DNA of 64,000 bases from Brachionus koreanus (taxonomy: Eukaryota > Rotifera > Eurotatoria > Ploima > Brachionidae), in the NCBI GenBank assembly GCA_016987375.1, contig PJRA01000172.1, forward strand, positions 447,305 to 511,304. Direction: 5' to 3'. The notes under the pieces are model-generated. The model saw only the letters and a program-made list of their open reading frames with translations, was not told the DNA's origin and did not search any database. The position numbers were made by a program, and so were the translations under genes. Shown piece by piece: positions 57,814 to 64,000 of this stretch (positions within the stretch are counted from its first letter, which is position 1; each line of letters opens with the position of its first letter).

Positions 57814-58239
57814 CTATTTTTCTATTATTGGTCTAAATATGATAGAAGCTGTACCGGGTGAGTCGACGGAGGAAGGAGGAGAGGAAGAGGATGGTGAAGG
57901 AAATGTTTCTTGATTAGGTGGCTGAGGAGGTGGTAGTACATTAGGTACCTGTTCATTATCCTCATCAGAACTTTCGTCAGTTTCCTCGTCGATACTATCG
58001 TACCCTCCGGATTCGACGAAGAGAAAAGATCTGGCGAGGGAGTCCCAAAAATATTTCCTAATGACTGGGCGACCGTATTCCCAGCGGTTAATTACCGTAT
58101 ATCTCGTACGTTCGGGGGGACTCAAAATAACGTTTCCAAGACGGTCTCGAAAGTACGGAGGTAATCGTGCTAAGTTATTGAAATCTTGGAGGTCCTCTAC
58201 TATTTCTTCTGGGAGGCCTCCCTCTTGGTGCCCTAACAC
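57814..58239 (-). CDS. Unrecognised GC-rich 141-codon ORF
   Basis: The frame encodes MLGHQEGGLPEEIVEDLQDF, then LARLPPYFRDRLGNVI, WEYGRPVIRKYFWDSLARSF, a highly acidic stretch (SIDEETDESSDEDNE) and a Pro/Ser-rich tail. Base composition is near half GC, against well under a third for the neighbourhood, so it did not arise from local AT-rich DNA. The M at the start is used by convention; the frame is preceded by a stop inside a good acceptor-like TTTTTAG, so it could be a spliced exon. It sits just upstream, on the same strand, of a LINE reverse-transcriptase fragment, so it may be part of a retroelement. I recognise no domain. Confidence 0.35.
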   Translation of the reverse strand: MLGHQEGGLPEEIVEDLQDFNNLARLPPYFRDRLGNVILSPPERTRYTVINRWEYGRPVIRKYFWDSLARSFLFVESGGYDSIDEETDESSDEDNEQVPNVLPPPQPPNQETFPSPSSSSPPSSVDSPGTASIIFRPIIEK

Positions 58240-58269
58240 CTAAAAAGCTTGGTGGGTACAATATATGAT

Positions 58270-58575
58270 TGTACATTTTTTGGCATTCATTAAATGGCAT
58301 TTAAAAAGTCAAATTCAATCATATATTGTACAAAATTTGAAGATAATACTTTTAATATATCAAAAGTTTTTACATAAATATATATATAAGCAACTAAACT
58401 ATCAGCCCAGGAAAAACTGTTCCAACAGTTTTTTTCTTCTTATTCATTTAATCATTTAATTTAATTAAAAAAATGTATATATATATATAAATATATACAA
58501 TAATAAAGAAATTCACAGACATAGTACTCTAAACAACGGTTTATGTCATCAATTGTGCCATTCAATAAATTAAAC
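58270..58575 (+). mobile_element. LINE 3' end copy
   Basis: The last 70 bp (AATTCACAGACATAGTACTC, then TAAACAAC, ATGTCATC, TGTGCCATT and CAATAAA) match the LINE tail at 42391-42455 with few differences. The upstream portion is AT-rich with a short TA run at about 58474-58498 and carries no clear protein match. This is a short 3' remnant of the same LINE family that the hAT element interrupted. Confidence 0.6.
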
Positions 58576-60184
58576 TAAAATCACAAAAGTTGATTAAATT
58601 CTAGAAAAATGACATTTTTCGGTGTTTTTTGATTATATCTAGTTGAAAACTGCTCAGAATAAAATCATCTATGGCTCGTTTTTATTCATATAAATATTCT
58701 CTACAAAATCGTATATCAAACTGGCGACACATATATGGTGTCATATGGTAAGAACCTAGGTCATAGATTTCATAGGTAGGGGTATCTAAAAGGCCAGAAT
58801 GTAAATTATGAATTTTAGAGACTAGAGAAAAGAAAATTATGACTAAATTTCACTATTATATCATTATCGTTTTAGCATTTTTTTCAAAATGAATTTTAGA
58901 ACACCCATTTTTGGATACCCGTTAGTTGATTATATAGTTTAATAGTTGAACATTTTACATTCGAAAAGTTCGTCTCTGTAAATTAGTTAATTAAGCATTG
59001 TATTAGGGGTAAAATTTGAAAATTTTAGAATTTTAATTTTGAATTAATTTTTAATAGTTAATTTTTATTTTTTTCAGTTCTTAATATTTATAAATGATTA
59101 TTAGATTTATAAGAACAGCTTTTTTAAAATAAAGACAAAATTTAAGTTTTTCCTTTAAATTAATAATTTTATTTAGATGGAGTGATCAACCTGATAAACA
59201 AATCTTTTTTTATAGCGAAGATTCTTTTATGTCATCAAATTTTTAAAATGTTTAAGTTAAATTTAAAATTCTATTGCATAAAAAAATTATTTTAATATAT
59301 GTATTTATTTCGGAAGAAATAGCTTTGGTTTCAATTTAAAAAAAATGAAACTTTTAGTTTATAGATCAAATATCCTAGAAAATGTCTTTGTGAAGCCAAT
59401 ACATATTAATTAGATAAAAAGTATTGAGTATTGACTTGAGAGATAGAATTCCCTTCGAAATGAAGAAATTAATCAATCTTATTATTTTAGCTCAGTAGAT
59501 TGGAAGAAATTTATAATAAAAAATTTATTTTCAAAATTATGTATTTTCAAATTGGAATTATGTTTCCGAAATTCATCAATAATAAATGTCAGAGTTAAAT
59601 ATTAAAATATTATAATCATCATGAAAATGTTATTTCATTCAGTTATGTCGAACCATAAAAATCTTATTTGACTTTGAATTGTTAACCGCTTGATTTAGAA
59701 GGTAGTGTTTAATAAATATTTAATCTTAAGTTTCAAAATGTAAAAATAGAAAAAATATATTTTCAAATTAATTAGGCCGAGATTAGTGAAATTCTACTTT
59801 GTATTAATATAAATTTTAAAATGAATTCATAGTCAAAAAATAATCGAAATAAAGGATAATAAATAAATACTTAATTAATTCAATATTAATAATATCCATT
59901 CAATTACCTATTGTTTAATAATTTTTATAAATTAAAATCTCAAAATACTAAAGTTAATTTTATTAATTAAATCTACTATTTTATAATAAAAGTTTTTTGA
60001 TTTTGGCTTTAGATTTTTATCTAGAATTTGAAATTTTGCTTGCTAAATTTTATCTAAAAGAAAAAATTAGTAGATTTTGATTTTAAATCAGAATATCCGA
60101 AAAGTTTTAGATATTTTAAACAAAGAAATGAATAAAAACAGAAAATTATCAAATGTAAATGGAGAATGTTCAGACTAGATTAAA
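58576..60184. other. Intergenic, AT-rich
   Basis: A 1.6-kb spacer before the C2-domain gene. I see no coding-like frame, RNA gene or clear repeat in it. Its right end should contain the promoter of the following gene. Confidence 0.5.
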
Positions 60185-61970
60185 ATGTTTTCGAATTGTT
60201 CTGGAAAATTTTTAAAAACTAATAATCAATCGACTTTATTAAACGATAGATTTTTTAAGATAAATGAAGGGTCAGATTCACTTAATGCTTCAAATAATTC
60301 AAAATTTTGTGCGGACAAAAATTTTAGACCAAAAGATCAGCTTACAATTCAAAAAGAACAGAGAAGAAAATCGACTGGCCATATTCGTTTTATTTCTGAT
60401 GCTCCATTTGTCGAAATAAATCTAAACAATAGTTTTTATTCAAGAAAATTGAACGTTCAAGACCAATATGATAAAAATTTTAAGAAAATATTTTCAAAAT
60501 CAATGAACCATATTTCTATCAGCAATTTTGAACTTAAAAATACAAATTTGATTAGAAAATTTTCTCTAAGTTCTCATTACTTAGTTGAAAATCCGAAATC
60601 AACCAAAATAAGTAAACATCTAAGTATTTTTCGAAAAGTTAGGTCATTCGATGATTTGATAGTTTTTTCGAAAAAAAATGGAAATGAAAATCAACAGTCA
60701 AATTATTACCAGTCATTTAGTCCCGTAAATTCTTTTAAAAAAAGTCATCAAGAAAGTAATTTTCCAAAAGCTTTCAAAAGTAACAATATATTTTCACCCC
60801 GGGAAACCTTTAATACTGAAAAACCTCTTTCAAATTCCTATACAAATGATAAAGTGATAGAATATAGTAGTCAAATTCCAAATTTAGATAATGTTAAATA
60901 TTCGAATCATAGTGAAGTTTCTAGTTTGCATCGATCCTACATTAGTCCTGAAATCTTAATAGATCAATTCAAAAATATAGGAATAATTAATGATCAAACT
61001 AATTATCACACTAATTCTTCATTAAGAAAAAATTCATTGCTAACTGATCAAGAAACAACCTTTGATCAAAATTATAATAATGTTCAAATTTATTTGGAAA
61101 ATTCTCAACAAGAAAAGTCAATTTTACATGAAAATCTGAATAATCAAAATATTGATCATACAGATTCAAAAATGTTTAATGCAAAAAATAGTGAAAAATC
61201 AGATTTTACTGTTAATTTCATTTATAGAGACCCTATTATTAATACAACAAGTCAACAAATTGACCTATTGAACAACGATTCATTAAACTTATCAGAAATC
61301 AATTCATTGAAAAATGGAAACCAGAACACTCCAATAAAAAATATTTTCAATGATTCATTATTCGGAGATTTACAAATTCAAATGTCTCACAATGAAAAAG
61401 ATCAGCAAATAATTGTTAAAATTTTGAAAGCAAGAAATCTAATTCCTAAAGACGCTAATGGATATTCAGACCCTTTTGTGAAAGTCTACCTTTTACCAGG
61501 AAGAGAGTATATTCTAATTGAAATTTGAGATTTAATTTGAAATTTTGTATAAAAATTTGATTTATTTAGACAAGAGAACAAAAGAAGAACAAAGCATATT
61601 TTAAAGAATTTAAATCCAGAATGGAATTGTACAGTTGTTTATGAAAATGTTTATCGTGAAGAACTCAAAAACAAAACATTAGAGTTCACAATATGGGACT
61701 GGGATAGATTTAAGTCAAATGACTTTTTGGGGATAGTAAAAATAGATCTAATTGGTAATATTTTTTAATTAAAAAAATTAGTTTTAAGAAAAGTACTAAT
61801 TAAATTTTTTTATAGATACAGCGGTTTTAAATGATAAACCAACTTGGTATAAAATTCAAAATCCTAAATTTGTCACAGAAAATTCAAATCATGATTTGAT
61901 AAGAATGAAAGAATCCAAGTCAGCAACCTATAGTTTAAAACGAAAATCATTAAACAAAAAACATAAATAA
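60185..61970 (+). CDS. RIM/Piccolo (Fife)-type C2 domain protein
   Basis: Exons 60185..61506, 61570..61754 and 61816..61970 join in phase to 553 residues. The first about 400 are Ser/Asn/Lys-rich with no recognised domain. A single C2 domain fills residues about 395-525: [72 protein letters not shown] and [12 protein letters not shown]. This matches the C2A domains of the active-zone scaffold proteins Piccolo and RIM, including the LLPGR and RRTK-x8-NPEWN signatures. The loop aspartates needed for calcium binding are present ([16 protein letters not shown]). The usual RIM zinc finger and PDZ domains are absent from this model. Either the protein is C2-only or upstream exons lie out of reach. 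Presynaptic function is by family analogy. Confidence 0.85.
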
Positions 61971-62554
61971 TGATCAATTTTCTTCCAAAAGTTATTTTAT
62001 TCAATTATTTATCAGCATAAATGAGACCATAAATTGTTTTGTTACCAATATACCACAAATATTAAACAAATGTATTTTTTGAATAAATCATGAAAAATAA
62101 AAATAAACCCTTATTGATTTATTTAATTCAATTAACGTCATATTTTGGCGATGTTAAAACAGATTAAAAAAAATTTCTTAAAATTGAATTATTGTTCTAG
62201 TTTATTTAATTTTACATAAAAAAGATAATTAGCCGCATAGACACAAGTATTGACAAAATTTAGCTTACATAATATGTTGCATAATGAAATTCTGTCTATT
62301 GATGAGCCATTTGTTTTTACCAATGTATTTTTTCCTCATTTTTTTACTATTTATTTCTTAATTTACAATTAAGATTAATAGTAATTTTGCATTTAATTAA
62401 ATAAAAATTTATTTAAATAAAAAATCATTTTTTATTTATAATTGGCATTTATCTAAAAACCATAAGAATTTTTATTTCTATTTTGTTTTTTTTAGTTTGA
62501 AAAATCAAAAGTAATTTAATAAATATTTTTAATTTAATAAATGATTTCTGGATT
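61971..62554. other. Convergent 3' spacer
   Basis: AT-rich sequence between the ends of the C2 gene (+) and the CCDC17-like gene (-). It probably contains both 3' untranslated regions. Nothing else was seen. Confidence 0.5.
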
Positions 62555-63895
62555 TTAATTAAAAAGAAACACTTCTCCTTTTAAAAATTTAGGTTCTTTT
62601 CTGTTTCTAGTTGAAAAAGAGTCGATTGTTTTTTTTGTATTGTTTTCTTCCTTACTGGTTAAATTTATTTGTTTCAAATTAAGCTTTAGATTATTTGAAT
62701 TGCTCTTTTTAGGTGTTTTTTTATTAACATTTGTTTCCAGTTGTTTGACGTGATTTCCTAACAAGTGGTCGTTAAGCTCTTTATGGTCTTTATTGTTGTA
62801 GTAACTTTTGTCTTCTTTTATGTTCTCTTTAAGATCTATTTCATGTACTATATTTTCCTATAAATTTCAAATTTTAAAAATTAGCTTAAGAAAAATATTG
62901 TTAGTAGTAAAAAAGTGATAGATCAATTAAAAAATGGGTTAAATTTTAATTATACGATTAAACTTACTTAAATATTACAAAATAAAAAAAATTTCATGTT
63001 AAAACTTTAATCAATCAAGTTAAATTTAAAGATAAAATAAAATAAAACAATAAATTCTTACTTGAGATGTTGGATCGTATTGATCAGCATATATTGGGGA
63101 TATAGGAGCATTAGTTTGTTCATCTGAATCTCTTAAGTTAACTAAACGATAAAAGAGCTCAGTGGTTCCATAATCTATAATATTATTTAAATTTTGTATT
63201 GTCGATTCGGATTTTATAGGCAAGTTTTTTAGGGAACATCTCCATCTACCACTTAATAGTCTATTTTTGGAGTCAAATAAAGGGATTTTTACCCATGCAC
63301 ACGATTTTAGTAGAGTTTGATTTGAATTTTTGAGACCCATTTGTAATTCTATTAGAATAGTAAGAGCTTGTTGAGGTGGGCACCTTGGTACCGGCTGCTT
63401 TGTTGATATGAGGGCAACAGTATTTTGATAATTTTTATCAGAAAAAGTCTCTGTATTTACAATAGGTAAAACAGATGGTTCACCTAAACCCGATTTAGGA
63501 TGATGTAAGCAAGTAATAACACGCGCTGATGCAAAGTTTGGATTAATGTTTGTAACAAAATCAATAAACAAGACAAATCCTCCACTAGGATAAAGATATT
63601 AATAATTTAATAAATAAAAATTTCAGTAGAATACTTTGGATCATAAGGAGCAGGGGGTAAATCCTTAAGTGGTAAAAGATTTTGGTTATCGATTAAATGA
63701 TGAGGATGAGTAAAATTAGGCTGAGACCTATTTGATTGTTGATTATTTGTTGGCTGAGAATATTGAAAGTTTGCTTGTTCTTTATTAATTGCAAAATTTC
63801 TGGTTGATTCATTTGTGTTTTTATGATAATTATTGTTAAAATGGGGGCTGAAATATTGATTTTGAGAGACTGGCAATTGCTGAATTGGTGGAAGG
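62555..63895 (-). CDS. CCDC17-like protein, 5' part beyond window
   Basis: Three exons, complement(63635..63895, 63062..63584, 62555..62857), join in phase to the C-terminal 262 codons of coding plus a 101-codon last exon ending at 62555. The first visible exon is Asn/Gln-rich and ends APYDP. The splice then gives NGGFVLFIDFVTNI, followed by LISTKQPVPRCPPQQALTIL, CAWVKIPLFDSKNRLLSGRW and TTELFYRLVNLRDSDEQ. These blocks and their order resemble the C-terminal region of vertebrate CCDC17 (YDPGAGFVIFYDF, then TAKQPVPR, then RLVNARD), a poorly characterised coiled-coil protein of ciliated cells. The last exon is Lys/Asn-rich and not conserved. The frame enters at 63895 from an upstream exon, through a CAAG acceptor. 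A coding-like stretch at 63910-63975 might be that exon, but phase and ends are uncertain. No coiled coil is visible in this part. Confidence 0.65.
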
Positions 63896-64000
63896 CTTGA
63901 AAAATATAAATTGTTAACTTAGAAAACAAAATTGCCACAAAACAGTGACTCATTTTAAAACAAAAGGATCTTTCTCTAAAAATAATAATGTGGATAAATG

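Noticed and set aside
63910..63975. Possible further upstream exon of the CCDC17-like gene
   Set aside because: An open frame with acceptor- and donor-like ends exists, but the predicted peptide is hydrophobic and unlike the family, and the window ends too soon to test it.

Overview
The window is AT-rich nuclear DNA from an animal. Genes have GT-AG introns, and most introns are only about 45-60 nt long. The gene set is animal-type: RIM/Piccolo-type C2 protein, KCTD1/15, ING3, ATG12, PI4KA, Artemis, PCCB, RPS2 and RPS7. Very AT-rich introns and spacers, tiny introns and many degraded transposons fit a small spiralian invertebrate such as a monogonont rotifer. That assignment is inference. All exon joins below were read by eye from splice sites and phase, not from transcripts.

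Layout. 0.6-1.5 kb: RPS2 (-). 3-11 kb: an uninterrupted 2704-residue multi-zinc-finger gene (-). 12.3-15.4 kb: ATG12 (+), then an AK3 gene (+) whose last exon continues in frame into an NDUFS6-like domain. 15.7-17.3 kb: TIMMDC1 (-), convergent with the AK3-NDUFS6 gene. 18.2-19.9 kb: ING3 (-). 22.9-26.6 kb: a KCTD1/15-type BTB exon and a FLYWCH-like exon (-) that look like one spliced gene. 29-31 kb: PCCB (+). 31-33.4 kb: a piggyBac relic interrupted by a LINE fragment. 33.9-34.5 kb: RPS7 (+). 34.8-36.9 kb: an SLF1-like tandem-BRCT gene (-) with apparent lesions.

37.6-42.5 kb is a transposon-rich block. It holds a MITE with perfect 36-bp arms, an internally deleted mariner, and a LINE split by a 2.9-kb hAT element. 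The hAT has an exact 8-bp target duplication and large CCGGTT arrays near both ends. 43.1-53.7 kb: PI4KA (+, eight coding exons), with a MULE relic in its one long intron. 54.5-57.0 kb: a C1orf131 homologue and Artemis (DCLRE1C), both +. 57.2-58.6 kb: a mariner 3' end abutting a LINE reverse transcriptase, an unexplained GC-rich ORF, and a second LINE 3' tail. 60.2-62.0 kb: a RIM/Piccolo-type C2 protein (+). 62.6 kb to the right edge: a CCDC17-like gene (-), cut by the window.

Most genes are independent housekeeping or regulatory loci. The one functional theme is mitochondrial. The AK3-NDUFS6 fusion and TIMMDC1 (a complex I assembly factor) are neighbours, and PCCB lies further along. The most novel items are the AK3-NDUFS6 fusion with lost zinc ligands, the FLYWCH-KCTD architecture, the hAT terminal arrays and the orphan GC-rich ORF.
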